A stretch of 64,000 nucleotides of DNA from Antitrichia curtipendula (GCA_951230915.1 OX579642.1:11098001-11162000); one strand, 5' to 3'; positions 1 to 12,560 are shown, counted from the stretch's first letter. Numbers and translations: made by a program. Notes: generated by a model from the letters alone, not told the origin.

Positions 1-428
1 AAATCATCTCCAAAAAAAAAGTGAAAATTTGAAAAATTGCATTCAGAAATGAATCCTAAAAGTTATTTTTTCAAGAAGATGCCTAGATTGCCCAAAAAAC
101 ATGATTGTTCATAACTTTCACATCACTAATCCAAACAAAATGAATCAAAGCTTCACATGTAGACAAAGCTTCACATCTATGAAGAAAATACTAATTTCAT
201 AATTTTGTGGATTTTTTTTTCTGCCTGGTGAAGTTAAAATTTAGTTTCAGATGGCATAATTTGTGCTCCCGATCATCAACTGTTATAGAAATTATGTTTT
301 CACAAAGCTAAAATATTTTTCAACCTTATTAAAAAGTTTTAAGAAAAGTTCATAAAAATTTGAGGTCATAGGAACCTGCCCAAAATCTGTTTTGTCCCCC
401 AAGAGGACAATGGTCTTTTAAGAGTTAA
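1..428. repeat. Partial TTAA-type element, family 2 (right half, runs off the window start)
   Basis: The sequence matches the right half of the element at 36994-37961, including the shared tract near 362-410 about a dropped and restored G-rich run, and it ends GGTCTTTTAAGAG followed by TTAA (425-428). The right terminus is a mutated form of CCTTTAGGGG-TTAA. It is noncoding. Being inside the segmental duplication, its insertion predates that duplication. Confidence 0.6.
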
Positions 429-2077
429 TTGAAATCTATATTTTCTAAAAAAAATAGTTAGAAGTAATTGGAAGTTTTTGGGAGAAATAAAAGACCCCTC
501 ATTTACATCATTTGGCCATTGCAAGCTTCTGGTACACCGGTCAACTCGTTCCTAAGTTTTAATTTCTTTTGGAATTTGATGCACTTGCCGGTTTGGGTAC
601 TTGTTGATGTCGAAACGCCTCCAAACTTGATGGAGCTCTTTACTAGGGCAAATAATCTTATTCTATTTTTAGTGGAATTTTACCTCAACATGGATAATTT
701 TTAAGGAATTGCAAACATGTTTAAAGGTGGTTCTAGACAACCCGAATGGATGGAAGGAATATCCCTATATTTGGCCTTTCCTAAGTTTTTTATATAAAAA
801 ATCCATGACTAGAATAGACATGTAAATTCCATAAAATAGCAACCAAGATAGAGGCATATCATCTCAAGATCAAAGTATCACATCAAAACTTTTATAAAAG
901 ACAAGAGAAGTTTATAAGAACCTTCAAGTAAAGATCAAATCAAGACCAAGGATGGTACATATTCTAGCTAAGTACATTGTCAAATCACTATAGACTGATT
1001 TTTTCTACAAACGCCATAAACCAAGTCCTACAACCAATAGGATTTTGCACCCAAAAACAAAAAAACAATAGTCTTGCCAAAGAGTTTGGATAGAGCTTTG
1101 CAAAATGGTAGTTTTAACCCAAGAAGATGTGACCTCATGTACACCCATACAATCCAATGAACACAAAGTTAGTTAGAATGCGCATGTCATGTGTCTACAA
1201 CTCACAGCAACGTGTTATAGCAGTCACAAGAAGAAAAAATCACCACATAAAAAACTCAAAACTTCACATAAGGAAGTAGTACATACATCATCGTCTTGCA
1301 AATTGCAAAACAAATCATATTGCAGCATATAGAGGACCTGAGAGGATGCCATATGTGTCTCCCTCACTCCAAACCTCCTAAACACATCTAAAATCAAAGT
1401 GGGCAAGATCAACAATGGTTTAAGCCACCTATATATAGTGTAAGCTTCAAGCCAAGGCATGGTTCCATCATAGCCAAATGAACCTTGGTTCCCAAGCAAA
1501 AAAGAGGGGGAAAAAATCCAAATTCAATTCAAGTCCACTTAAGCTAGATGATCCCTTCTTGGAAAATTCAAAAATTCCCTGGCTTCATGACTAAAAAATA
1601 GGGGAAAAATTCAAATTCAAATCAAGCCACTTACACTAGAAGGTTCTCTTTTTGAGTATCCAAAAGTTCCCGCTTCCATGACCACTTAACAAGCTGTCAT
1701 AGAATGGTACGGTTAATTAATGTCTCTGACCTGATTGATTTTGCCCAAAACCTTGGCCATTAATGACATACATGGAACAAATCATGACACCTAGACGTGT
1801 ATTATACTTGTACACCGAATTCAAATCGAAGTCCTATTTACCTAGTGATTAGATTTGGTCCATACGTTTAACATTTTGTTCATAATTAGGAACAAATATG
1901 TGATGTTACAACTTCCTCAAGTACGCTGGAATATTTCTAAGGGAATTCCTAAAAGCACTTAAGGCTAGGCAATAGTATAAGTAATAAACTTCTATGCCAT
2001 CAAGTAAAAAGACCAAATGAAAACCAAATTAGTGGCTACATTTACTTACAACAATAGTAATCTAAACGGTAAAGGAA

Positions 2078-2101
2078 GGGTGGGTGGGTGGGTGGGAGGG
2101 G
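2078..2101 (+). repeat. G-run microsatellite with G-quadruplex potential
   Basis: Six runs of three or four G are separated by single bases (GGGT repeated, then GGGAGGGG). This fits the G3+N1-7 quadruplex pattern. The paralogous site at 39289-39312 keeps five runs with one longer loop, so the potential is retained in both copies. Confidence 0.7.
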
Positions 2102-2334
2102 CATATAAAACAATTAGTTGAAGAGGTAATTGTCCATAATTTACCATACAAATTTGCTTAAATATGAATGTTATATATACTAAAAATAAATAGCTCTTAA
2201 AATAAAAATCCATTTGATTCTAACAATAACAAACCATGATTACATGTCCTCCATGATTTCAACAATTATTATTAAGAGGCCACCTAGTCATCCACCTTTA
2301 TTATATCAAAAATGAATTGCAACTAGACTTAGAA

Positions 2335-2375
2335 TTTAGGATTTAGGACTTGAGGTTCAGGATTTTAGAACTTCT
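2335..2375 (+). repeat. Short TTTAGGA/TTTAGGG-like tract
   Basis: A short run of TTTAGGA-like units, better preserved in the paralogue near 39545-39585 where a true TTTAGGG appears. It resembles a decayed telomere-type repeat and is only a few units long. Confidence 0.3.
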
Positions 2376-4306
2376 TGTAGAGTCATCTTGTGTAATTTGT
2401 AAAAGTCCAAAAAAATTTGGGCAACTTTTAGGAAGTTCCAAAATCATAGTACAAACTCACATTCTACTTTGCATTATTTATAGAAAAGCTAAATTTAATT
2501 ATTCTCTTTTAATTTCTACCCTAAGAAACAATCATTCGGATGTCCGAGAATTTGGATCAACTGGTTATGTTGTTGAACTTTTGTCATGTTTTTAAGCTAA
2601 AAGCACCTCAATCTCTATATGCTTTGGTTGTCACTTCCATCACCTCATTTGTACTTCTACTTATTTTCATCGAAGATTACCTGCACAATTTAAATAACTA
2701 TTTTCAATTCTTGATAATTGAATGGTCTTATCTATGTAGGCTCTCTAGACCTAGCATAAGACTTTCATCATTACTTTCAGTTAGCCAAATTGCCACATCT
2801 AAGACTGGTTCACTCTTAGACCCTAAGTTCTCTCATAAGTGACTAATTAACCTTTCAAACTCTTAACTAGGCACTAGAAGTAAAGAAATGGAATGTTTTA
2901 GACACTTTGTATTTCTACAAAAACCCTTCAAGGTATTTGTAGGAACTTCTATCAAATATTGCTCAAACTCTCTTTTTATGCCTTTTCTTTCAAAGATACA
3001 ATTAAATCTAAGAAAAATAAATTAAAAAATCTAAAGACCAGAGTACCAACTTAAGGGCTCACTCATATCTACAACTAGGTTCAAGGCTCATAGGCTCATA
3101 TCTTTGCATTCAAGCTCTAACATTGTTGAAAATACTCTATAAGCCGAATGGTGCAATTGGTTCATCAAGATTCTACACCAATCAAAAAAATTATACTCTA
3201 CCAAATATAATACAATGTAACAACAAACAAATTTTTCTGTGCAAAGCACAAAGTAAAAATATGATCTTTTATTAGAGGTTGTTCTAGGAGACATGGTGAT
3301 GCGACGTCATACAAAGTCTATTAGAGTCCTTATGATGTCCAATAAAGTCAACTTTAAGCTTGATTTTCAAATAAATTACTCTTCATTTATGATTTTGACA
3401 TATTTAAGTCTCATTTTAGTGAAGTGTTTCAATTTGATAAACACATATTACATTCTAAATGCAAATTCATAATTATAGTGAGATTTCAAATTGTTTCTAC
3501 TAGCGTTGGTGACCATATTAGACAACAAAAAGGGTTAACAGACGTCCAACACGACGTACAATATGCGATGTCATACGTCCAACACAATACCAAAACTTGA
3601 AAATGTGTTAGAGATGACAACCCTGTTTGGAAGTTTCATATAAAATTGTAGATTTTTTTGGGTTACATAAATTAGTTTTTTGGAATGTCAACTGCTCTAA
3701 TAAGCTCTATTAAATTTTAGGAATTATCCAAGTTGCGGTAAAATTCTAGTATAAGTAATAGTAGAGTTTCTAGTAGCAATAAACTATTCCCGACAATCTT
3801 CGAAGCATTCTAACATTGAGAAAGAACCAAATGGAAGAAAACATCAACAATTATCAATGAGTTTTAAACAAATTTGAGGTGTTGATTGGAGTTTTCAAAG
3901 CATACAACATCCAAATGAAGACTAAAAGGAATCATTTCTTGTTCCAATAACCCCTTTGAACAAGCAAAACTCTTTAAAAGTGGAAAATACTTTCTTCATT
4001 TGGAATTTTATGGTACTTTATTTTGATAATTTGTTGACTACTTGATTCCAAATGACCTTGGAAAAGGATTTAGGTGGTTTTCCACAAGATAATTTGGTCC
4101 TTCTCAAGCAAATGGTGCAATTCATTTGGCATTTGAAGCTTTTTACTATAAGTTTGAATGTAGTCCCACATAAATTTGACTCTTTTTGACAAGTAGAGAG
4201 GATACACTAAAATTTTTGGGAATACATGACTACATGAGAAAATGATGCATGTAGGCAAAGTGTAAAAGACCTTCATCTTTACTCCTCAAACACCTCGATT
4301 ATCATA

Positions 4307-4729
4307 TTGTACCTTGTTTTTGTTTATTTAGTAGTGTTAGCCAATTTGGCCAAATGTTGTGAATGTGGTGTTTTTCAAGCATTGTTTTACTCATTTTGTA
4401 GTGGTTTTAGTGCTCTCTTTGAAGAACGTGGAGGTATTTTCAAATATTACCACTCTTCTTGTAACTTTAATATTTCATGGTTTGCATCTACTAACATTTG
4501 TATTTTTTTGGCTTTCGCTCAAACTTTTGAGTCATTGGCTTGTGCTTGTTATTTTTGTACGAGCTCCTTGTATATTAGTCCCGCATTCTTGAAAATTCCC
4601 CCTAGAGCCTTAACATGCAAAATTGTGGTGCTTGTAGGAAATCTCTTAGATCTTTTATGTGTTAAATTATATTATATTTCTAAGCTAACATCAAAACTTT
4701 GGCTTTGCGTGGTATTTTATGTGTTTTGA
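4307..4729 (+). other. Open frame shared by both duplication copies, judged noncoding
   Basis: A 140-codon frame begins at a TTG, not an ATG, and is also open at 41515-41937. Of about eight base differences between the copies, most change an amino acid and only about one is silent, which is what neutral drift gives rather than purifying selection. The translation is Phe/Leu/Cys-rich, as expected from T-rich DNA. I therefore do not annotate a gene. Confidence 0.6.
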
Positions 4730-4829
4730 GGATTCTCCTTCATCTATTTTCTACTAGTCCCTCTAATTGAAACTTTTGGTATGGCATTGCTTTGGCTTTG
4801 TGCGTGACATTTTTAGATGGTGTTATAGT

Positions 4830-5035
4830 CCACTAGAAGGAACCCGTGTCAAAGTTGAAAATTTTTATTGGACATCTAATGTAACAACCCATGTTTTTAT
4901 GTCATTGGACAACCCTTGATGTTTCATTGGACGTCATTAGTGACATAAAAATATGGAATGTTACATTAGATGTCCAACAAAATTTGTCAACCTTGACATG
5001 GGAAAATTTGGGAAAATTTGGGCTCCTTCTAGTGG
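4830..5035. mobile_element. Foldback (hairpin) element, about 206 bp
   Basis: The outer arms are CCACTAGAAGGA and TCCTTCTAGTGG. Arms of about 90 bp continue inward with few mismatches, including TTGGACATCTAATGTAACA paired with its complement. It is noncoding. The same hairpin sits at 42038-42243, so it was in place before the segmental duplication. No clear target-site duplication is visible. Confidence 0.7.
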
Positions 5036-5439
5036 TCATTCTTTTTCTTGTTTTTGTTAAGGCCACCATGACATCAAAGCATAGTTTAGATCTCAATAAT
5101 TATACAACTATAAACTGTAATATTTACAAGCATTCATATTTTAAGATAATTGAATTTAATTCAATATAAAAGATTTGGAAGCTCCAATAGTTAGTATATC
5201 AATTTAAGTTCCAACAACGGCTATAAAAATTCAAAATCATTGAAATCTCTTGAACTTTGTCATTTAACACTTCAAAAATATGATTAGGTGTATGAGCTAC
5301 CAATGGAAACTAAACCCTTTTGCTTGTTTAGTTTGACTTGATCTCTTTTTGGTTTTCATAGCAAATAGTGATAAGTACTTTTGATTATTTGACATGCTGT
5401 CTTATATGAGCTTCCAAATTTTCACTTAGTACCCATGTT

Positions 5440-6867
5440 CTTTTTATTCTTTCTTTTGCAGTTTAAGTCAAGTCTCATATACCAAAAGCCTCCAAAGAGT
5501 GTTAAACCAAATTAGGTCTACAACAAGCCAATATGGCATTTGGTCCCAAATAGAGTATTTATGCTAAATAAACCAAAATCCGACATATGAAAAGAGGAGA
5601 AACCTAGAAGTTGTAGAAATTATGAATATTGAGTGAATAGTGCCCAAACGTCCTAAATCTACTATGTATGTGAATCATTCTAGCTAAAATGGTCCTAGAA
5701 AATCCTAATAAGATCCCTTAGTCAATTCCTAATTATAGGTTTCAATTTCTTAATCAAATTCAAAAAATAAATCAAACCCCCATTGTTAATTTCAATGTGA
5801 CACAAACTCAAGACAAACTAGTGAAAGGCATCTATTGGAAAATTATGGTGCTCTAAGGTTGAAATTATGCCAAAAATCCAGTAGCAAAATTGATTTGCCA
5901 AGATTCTTTTTGTATAAATGATTATTTGTTCATCCATAATTAAAAGAGATAGTGGGATTTATTCCCTTACTTTGAATGTGCACAATAAGAATATAAGCTT
6001 GCACATATTTTGTGGAATTTGTGAGAGGTTCCATAATAAGTTCCATGACTTTATGACTATTAAAAGATCCATGATTTTATGACAATTAAAAGATCCCCTT
6101 TTGAACATTCAATTATTCAAACCTACAATGAAAAATTCCTAGAAATTACTTAGGATATGGTAAAATTTCACTAAAAAGAAATATAGATTATTTTTTACTA
6201 ATAATATGCTTTGAAAATTTTCACAGCATTTCAACATTTAAAAATATCCAAACAGCCGAACCAATAAGATTCTTCAAATCTGACAAATTTAAAGATGATT
6301 CGTAGCGGTTTAGGAGCATATGAAATCAGATTGAGATCAAAGAAGTGTCTTTTTTTACTCCCTTGTACCTTCCAAAGAGCTTAGGCTAATTACTCTCTCC
6401 AGAAAGAGTAACTCCAATAGTTCAGTTTTGATGACTTTTTCAGAAAGAAAAGAAGAAGAAGGTCCTACACACTAAATATGGCCTTCTAAAGCCAATGGTG
6501 CAATTTAGTTGTGACTTGGAGTCTTTCTCTCTAAAAGTTAGAGTTTTGTATTAGCGTGAAAGTAGAAATTTAAAAGATCAAGATAAAAATCCCAAATGAT
6601 AGGGTTATCACTAGGAAACTAAGAGGGAGGGGATTGTCCTAGAGAATGTATTTAAGAGAACCCATTCTTCTTAGTCTCTAAACACTCGTTTGGTCACATT
6701 GTTGATATGTTGATTTTGTTGGGTCTATTTAGTGGATTTTTGGCCATTTGAGCCAAACTTGGGAAACAGTTGCTTTGGAGCCTTTGATGCTCCATTTTTC
6801 TTGTTTTCTTTTATCAATCTTCAAAGGCCATTGGATTCTTTTCAGAGCGTGTATCTACATACACTAG
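5440..6867 (+). repeat. LTR-like / promoter-bearing repeat, copy 1
   Basis: About 1.4 kb that recurs closely at 42660-44075 and in a more diverged form at 45230-46560. Near 6645-6665 a TATTTAAG-like box precedes a CT-rich stretch; in the diverged copy the equivalent is GTATATAAG followed by a CT-rich leader. This resembles the U3/R part of an LTR. I could not define TG...CA termini or a primer-binding site, so the class remains open. Confidence 0.35.
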
Positions 6868-7019
6868 TGAAAAATAAAAACTTTCAATTGTTAACCCTCA
6901 AAATTGCTTGTAAATTTTTCTAAACCGGCCAAAAGAAATTAATTGCCTACACCAAAAAGAGCCTGAAATTTTGAAGCGACCATATTTGGTTGACCAAGCA
7001 TTTAGAGGTTATACATATA

Positions 7020-7150
7020 AAAAGATCCATTGTTTGGAAGGCACAATGGAACCGCCTAGGCATCTACATTGGATAAATTTCAACTTAAAATTAAGAACGT
7101 AGATGTGCTCGTTTAATACAAAAAAATAGGTATTAAAGTGCTCACATCTT
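7020..7150 (+). repeat. Dispersed ~120 bp module, copy 1
   Basis: The module starts near AAAAAGATCCATTGTTT, contains a small inverted repeat (CCATTGT ... ACAATGG), a CGCCTAGGCATC-type core, and ends at GTGCTCACA. Other copies lie at 22328-22450, 49134-49260 and 51099-51235. The flanks of the 22 kb and 49 kb copies are not homologous, so the module itself is conserved or mobile. No tRNA-like B box is seen. Confidence 0.55.
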
Positions 7151-7329
7151 CCTATTTTCTTTTGTAAAAACGATTAATGCAATAAATTTTCCTACATATG
7201 AGGCATAAAAATTGGGCAATGCCTAAGTTTTTTTAGAATGATATTGTAGATCATGTCTTTTGTTATTGGAAATTTTCAACATCTTTTTTCCTAATTAGAT
7301 TTTTTAATCATCAAAATTGTTATGAAGCA

Positions 7330-8067
7330 TGGTAAAAAGGAATGATAATTCTCATACTATTAGGTATGTGTGAACACAAGTTGCCTAGCTGACAAGTTGC
7401 CTAGTTGAAAACTGAAAAGCCAATTCGATGGAACTATAGAAGTTGCCATCAACTATCAGTGAACTATTAAAGGGATTCATGTGGCCATTTGGAGCTCACT
7501 TACTGCTTGTTTGAGTGTGAGAGTCTAGGCCATCAGTGGGTACATATTTCAAATTTAGCTAATGTGATGGATTTCATGTGCCGATTTGATCTATAGGTCT
7601 TGTAATGTACTATTCCCTAAGTGTGTGGAAGTATTGCTTGTACATATTGAGTATGTGTCAATGAATTAGGTAGTGTGATTGTTTGTGTCTATGATGTTGC
7701 AATCTGTGATTTGCTTATGGTTTGGTGTTAATTACCAAGTAGGACTTTGTTGTCTCTATTTATTTTTTAATATAATTTATGTTGACTTGCAATGCTTATG
7801 TTGCATGTGGATGGCCAAATTGGAATTTATTTTGCTACATGTATGTTGGAATGTGAATACCTATTATGTGTATTTTAGATCCAAATGAAAAAGTATTTAA
7901 TATCTTTATTTGTGTTCACGTCTATTTACCAATTGGATGTTGTTTCTTTAGAATTGGTATCACTACAAAGTTAAATGGGTTTAAAAATTTTTGTATTGGT
8001 TATATTGAATAATGGTTTTGTAAATTAATTGAGTATAATAGATGAAATTATTGTATTCATGAGTATA
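7330..8067 (+). repeat. AT-rich duplicated DNA with AATTSGG/CCAAYTTGG-type motifs
   Basis: Part of the segmental duplication (partner 51410-52164). Short motifs such as CCAATTCGA, ACCAAGTAGG and ACCAATTGGA recur. The same motif style fills 8996-10290, 12740-13500 and the solo LTR at 33916-35792, suggesting related LTR material. No coding sequence is recognised. Confidence 0.4.
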
Positions 8068-8995
8068 TTAACCCCTAAAGGACCAACATGCGATTTTGGG
8101 CAGTATAGAAAATTTGGGTAGGTACCTGTGACTAGAGATTTTTTTTATTTTTGGCTGAAATTTTAATAGAAGTTGTGCGCAAGGAATATCTTTCATATGC
8201 ACTAAATTTCATGACATTTCGAAATTCAAGTCAAAAGTTATGGCCTAATATGTTACTTTTTTTCTTATCCGGGCAGTCAGGGCAGATAAGAAGAAATCCC
8301 TTTTTTCAGAAACAGAAATTTGAAATTGGTTTTCTAGAGTTATACATGGAAAGCTTTCAATCATTCCATTTTGACCAATGAGTCAAAAGTTATGAGGAGT
8401 TTTAGTTTGCGGGCAGTTACGAAATCTCTACTTTGAAATAAACTTTGAAGTCCTTTATCTTACTCATTTTTCAATTTTTTTGAAAGAAATAAAATCATAG
8501 GATGTAGGTTGTTTATTACAACATTTCGACCATTGAGATTGGCATTTTTCAATTCCGTAATTAAATTCTTAACAATTTTGTATTTTGAATCATTCTCTAC
8601 TTTGTTCTACTTACAATTTTTTTCATGTATGTTGTACAACTCCAAATGATGTGAAATTTTTTAACCATATAGCCAACTTGTCTAGGAAAAAGAATCCAAA
8701 GAAGCACCACCATTTTGGACATTTTTTCATAGAAAAGTGAGCTTCTGAAGTTCAGCTGACCGTTTTTTTGCAGGGTCAAAAAAACAATTTCTGTGATTTG
8801 AATGCTTATATCTTGCAATCCACGCGGTGGAAATTTCTGGAATTTTTACCACATGTTCTCAAGTCAGCATACTATAAGATCCTATGGTTACATATGTCAA
8901 AATTTTATTTTTTTCAAAAATTTGGTACTTGTACTGAAAATGACAGTTCTTGAGCCTTTTTGGTGAAAACATAGTCATGGAACTTTAGGGATTAA
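8068..8995 (-). mobile_element. TTAA-type (piggyBac-like) non-autonomous element, complete, with empty-site proof
   Basis: The left end is TTAA-CCCCTAAAGGACC and the right end CTTTAGGGA-TTAA. The paralogue at 52165-52168 reads straight through with a single TTAA, exactly the unoccupied site. The element is 920 bp between the TTAA copies, noncoding, and in the opposite orientation to the copy at 29137-30055. TTAA duplication with CCC-starting TIRs is the hallmark of the piggyBac superfamily; Kolobok elements also use TTAA. No transposase is encoded. Confidence 0.9.
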
Positions 8996-10290
8996 TCAAA
9001 TGAGAATTTAGATTATATAGAATTTGAGAGAATTCCAAATAGAAAGATTAATCTATGTAAATGTTTGCCAAATTAGAATTTAGCATGCACCCAAGTACTT
9101 TGCTTGAATGCTATATTGTAGTTATTGAGAGTGGATACTAAGCATCTCTATTTGGCTTTGAATGTAAATGCTTGGTGGCTGAGAGTTGTTATTATCCAAA
9201 TTAGAATGCAAGCTTAATATGAGCAAGTTGAGAAAATGCAAGGATGAGTGAAAAAAACCCAATCAAGTTGGGTGTAAGTGAATGTCAATTTTGTAGTACA
9301 AGAACACATATGTTGGTAATCTAGTTGGAATTAATCTTTGAACTTGTTTGCGTGATATTGAGTATGCTTTTACCTCATTTTGGCAACCTATTTTGTAGTT
9401 TTGTGCCCAATTGGGTGGTTTTGGGAGTAAGTTTTAATCCAAGTAGGGGTTATTTTTGGTTTTGAGTTATAGGACAATGGTTAAGTTTGTAAATATGCAA
9501 ATGACAAGGATGCCTAATGGGTAGTTTAGATGTCCAATTTGGATTTGTAGCCAGATTTTGCGGTGGTTCAAGTTGGCAATTAATTGTATTTGAGCTATCA
9601 ACTTTGGTGGTGGCAATCGACTGGGGTGGATTCCTATTAGATGGTCATCTTCTTAGTTTTCTTCACCTAGTTGGAGAGAATTCACTACATAGCTTTGTTG
9701 GCTATGTATTTTCATTTTTGTGAGTGTTTGTGATGGAGAGACGGAGTTGAATCTTGTAACAATTTGTAAGTCAGTATGTTAGTCAGGTAATGTGAATGGC
9801 ATGTCCAAGTTGAGATGTTGTGTAGTGAACGAGAGCCTAGTCAAATGTGATGAATATAGTGAACATATTGTAGTGGTGATTTAATCACTAATTCGGCTTA
9901 ATAGAACAAAATTCTTAGCCAAATTGGTGTTATGTGTGATGTGAATGTTTGTTTGAAATTGAGTCAAATTTGGAGATTATGTGATATGAATCCTAGTTGT
10001 GTGAATGAGGTGAAATCCTTAGGTTATGTGGATCTAAGTTGTGAGCGTAAATGAAAATTTACAACCATGTAACTATATGTTTAGTGCACAAGTTGGATAT
10101 TGAATTATGGGTGGGTGTCAAGATGAGGAGTCCAAGTTGAAATTTATAGTGTCGTTGTAATGAGGTCTATTTGAATTCATAAGTTGAAAGTGCGAGTCTA
10201 ATGGGGAATATTTGAGTATTAATTAAATATGGTAATTGTGGTGGAAATGTATGTACTAAGTTGAGTTGGATAGTGAATGATGTAGTTAAG
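8996..10290 (+). repeat. Duplicated AT-rich DNA with CCAATTTGG-like motifs
   Basis: Partner 52169-53844, which itself carries an extra insertion at 53001-53326. Motifs such as GTCCAATTTGG, CCAATTGGG and AATTCGGC repeat through it. No coding capacity is recognised; the 68-codon frame at 9517-9723 is not supported by any motif. Confidence 0.6.
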
Positions 10291-10699
10291 CTTTATTCCT
10301 TAGGAGAAAAATGTATCCGTCGCAACTGGTATTCAACAACTAATTTGTGGCTAAGTGTCCTATACAATTGCACTGCCATTATAATCCCTCTCTATTTGCA
10401 CCGAATTTGACGTGTATATTGTTGTAGTTGCAAAGTAATTGTAGAATGAAGTGTAGGATTACGGGAGGGTAACAGAGTTGTCGTTTAGAATTTCTGTGAG
10501 GTATTCTGCATCCAATATTCATCACAATTGTCAATGTGGACAATTCTGCATTCGCATATTATCTAAATTTGACTCCAATTCAACTTGAAAATGATTGGAT
10601 TGTGATTTAAAATCGACTAGAATTTGACTTGAAAACAACTAATCTACGACTAGGAAATAATAGGAAACAATTGCAACTATAAAATGATAGAAGTTGTTT

Positions 10700-10771
10700 C
10701 CTAGTTGTACTAAAAATGGCAATTCTTGAGTGTTTTCAATGAAAACATAGCCATGCAACTTTTGAGGTTAA
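10700..10771 (-). repeat. Terminal fragment of a family-1 TTAA element
   Basis: It matches the terminal 70 bp of the complete copies, including GAAAACATAG, and ends CTTTTGAGG-TTAA (10768-10771). The rest of the element is absent. Confidence 0.6.
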
Positions 10772-10889
10772 ATTCAAAATCTACTATCCATGATTAAATT
10801 AGGTCTACTTATTCAAACTATATCAATAATGTTAGTATATAAGCATAAAAATATGAGCATGTGAGCTTTGAGCACATATATAAGTAGAT

Positions 10890-11360
10890 ATATTTCAATC
10901 GGCCATTGAAGGTGCTTATAATGTAAACAACTATAATATAGGTGCCTATATTATAGTTACACTATAATCATAGAAAGTTTTTGGTCCTTACTTTAGTAAA
11001 CTAGGAATAATCCTAGCTAGCTAGGAAAACCTCAGCTAGTCAAGTATAACTCAACTAGTTGGGCAATTGCAAGCTCTAGCCACCGAATATAATTCAAGCC
11101 AATGGGCCAAGGCAACTTGAATGAGTTAGGAATTCTAGCATGCGAGCCTTGGGGCTTAAACCCATGAGCCTAAAGGTCTAGATAATTGTATTATAGGTAC
11201 TTTTGTTATAGGTACCTTCAATGATTGTAAAATATCAATGTTATAGATACCTATATTAAATATGTATCTACGCTATAGGCGCCTACGTTAATAGGTATTT
11301 ATATTATAAATGCCTTTGATAGTTATAGGTTTATATGGTATAGGCACCTTCAATGGTTGT
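10890..11360. repeat. Cluster of ATAGGTGCC/GGCACCTAT units
   Basis: At least six degenerate units such as TATAGGTGCCTATATTATA recur in both orientations. A similar, more decayed cluster lies at 23100-23250. It looks like a decayed tandem or foldback repeat with no coding content. Confidence 0.45.
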
Positions 11361-11711
11361 AGGATGCCTACTTATACCAAGGCTCTAGGCTTGTTGGTTT
11401 GCATTTTTAGGTTCACATGCTAGCATTGTTGCCTAATGAGCTAGGGCATGCCAAACTAAGACAACGTTGAAATATAGGTAGTCTAACTAAAATTTTATTT
11501 TACAAAATTAATTACCTTCTCCAAAAGGTCAATTTCTAGAGTAGGTTAGTCTAACTAGAATTTAGAAGTTAAAAAGTATAAGGTTAGGAAAACAATTGAG
11601 AGTGAGTGGTGAAGACAAGAGGTTGAGTGGAAATAAATATAATATTTAAGTCTAAGTATTTGAAATAAAAGATTCAAGGGGCAAGGCTATAATTAGGAGA
11701 CTAATTTGACC

Positions 11712-12560
11712 TCAACCACTGAAGAACCAAACAACGTTTTTTGGCAATAGAGTGATTTTGGATAGCTCAATGTGAATAGATTTTTTTTTTTTTTCTTTCT
11801 AATTTTCACAAAATATATGCCTAAAGATTAGTTTTAAGGTGCAACAATTCTCATAATTTTTGACTATATGGTTAAAAATTTATTGAATGATATGTAATTC
11901 CCATTGTTTAGAAGGCAAGTCAGGTAGCTCAAAAAATTTCATTAACAATCACTTTTTTTAAGATAAAAATTTGAAATTGGTTTTCATGATTTATATGTAG
12001 AAGATGAGCTTTGAATCATTCTATTTTAATGAACAAGATGAAAGTCATGAGGAGTTTTACTTTGTCGATAGTTATAAAATCCCTACTCGACAATAATCTT
12101 CGAAGTCCTTTATTTAATATAATTTTTAATATTTTTGAAAAAAAATAAAAGCATCGGGTGCAGGGCTTTTATTTTTATTTTTTAAGAAGTGCCAAAGTGG
12201 CGATACATAAAATTTATAGTGGTGCTCCAAATTTCAACATTCATCCACATATTAGATAGAAAATATCAAATTAGCACATATCACATGTGTATAATTGGAT
12301 TTTCATCCACAATCTAGCGATTTCATCTGAGATTTTTTTTTTAATTCAAAATTTTTTGGTGATTTCATCTAAGTTTTTTTTTACATATTTTTGGCATTTT
12401 TTAGCCAGATTATTTTTTTTGGTGCAATCTGGCATCAAAAGGCCAAAAAAAAAAGCCCTCATCGGGTGTAGTTTGTTTATTGAAACATTACAACCATTGG
12501 TATTAGCATTTTCCAATTCGATAACTAAGTTTTTAACAATTTAGTATTTTAAATCATACT
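11712..12560 (+). repeat. Truncated family-1 TTAA element
   Basis: The left end (TCAA-CCACTGAAGAACC) is a degraded TTAA-CCCCTAAAGGACC. The following TTTTTGGCAATAG and GCTCAATG parallel the complete copies. The match continues to about 12560 with a foreign AT-rich patch near 12180-12470, after which the right terminus is missing. Confidence 0.6.

Larger units (their letters stand above)
1..10290 (+). repeat. Segmental duplication, copy 1
   Basis: 1-6867 aligns by eye with 37526-44075, and 6868-10290 with 50946-53844, same order and orientation, at roughly nine-tenths identity. Relative to copy 2 it lacks the 6.87 kb at 44076-50945 (joined here at 6867/6868), carries about 335 bp at 1417-1750 missing from copy 2, and has a TTAA element inserted at 8068-8995. 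Copy 1 probably extends left of the window. No protein family was recognised in it. Confidence 0.85.
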
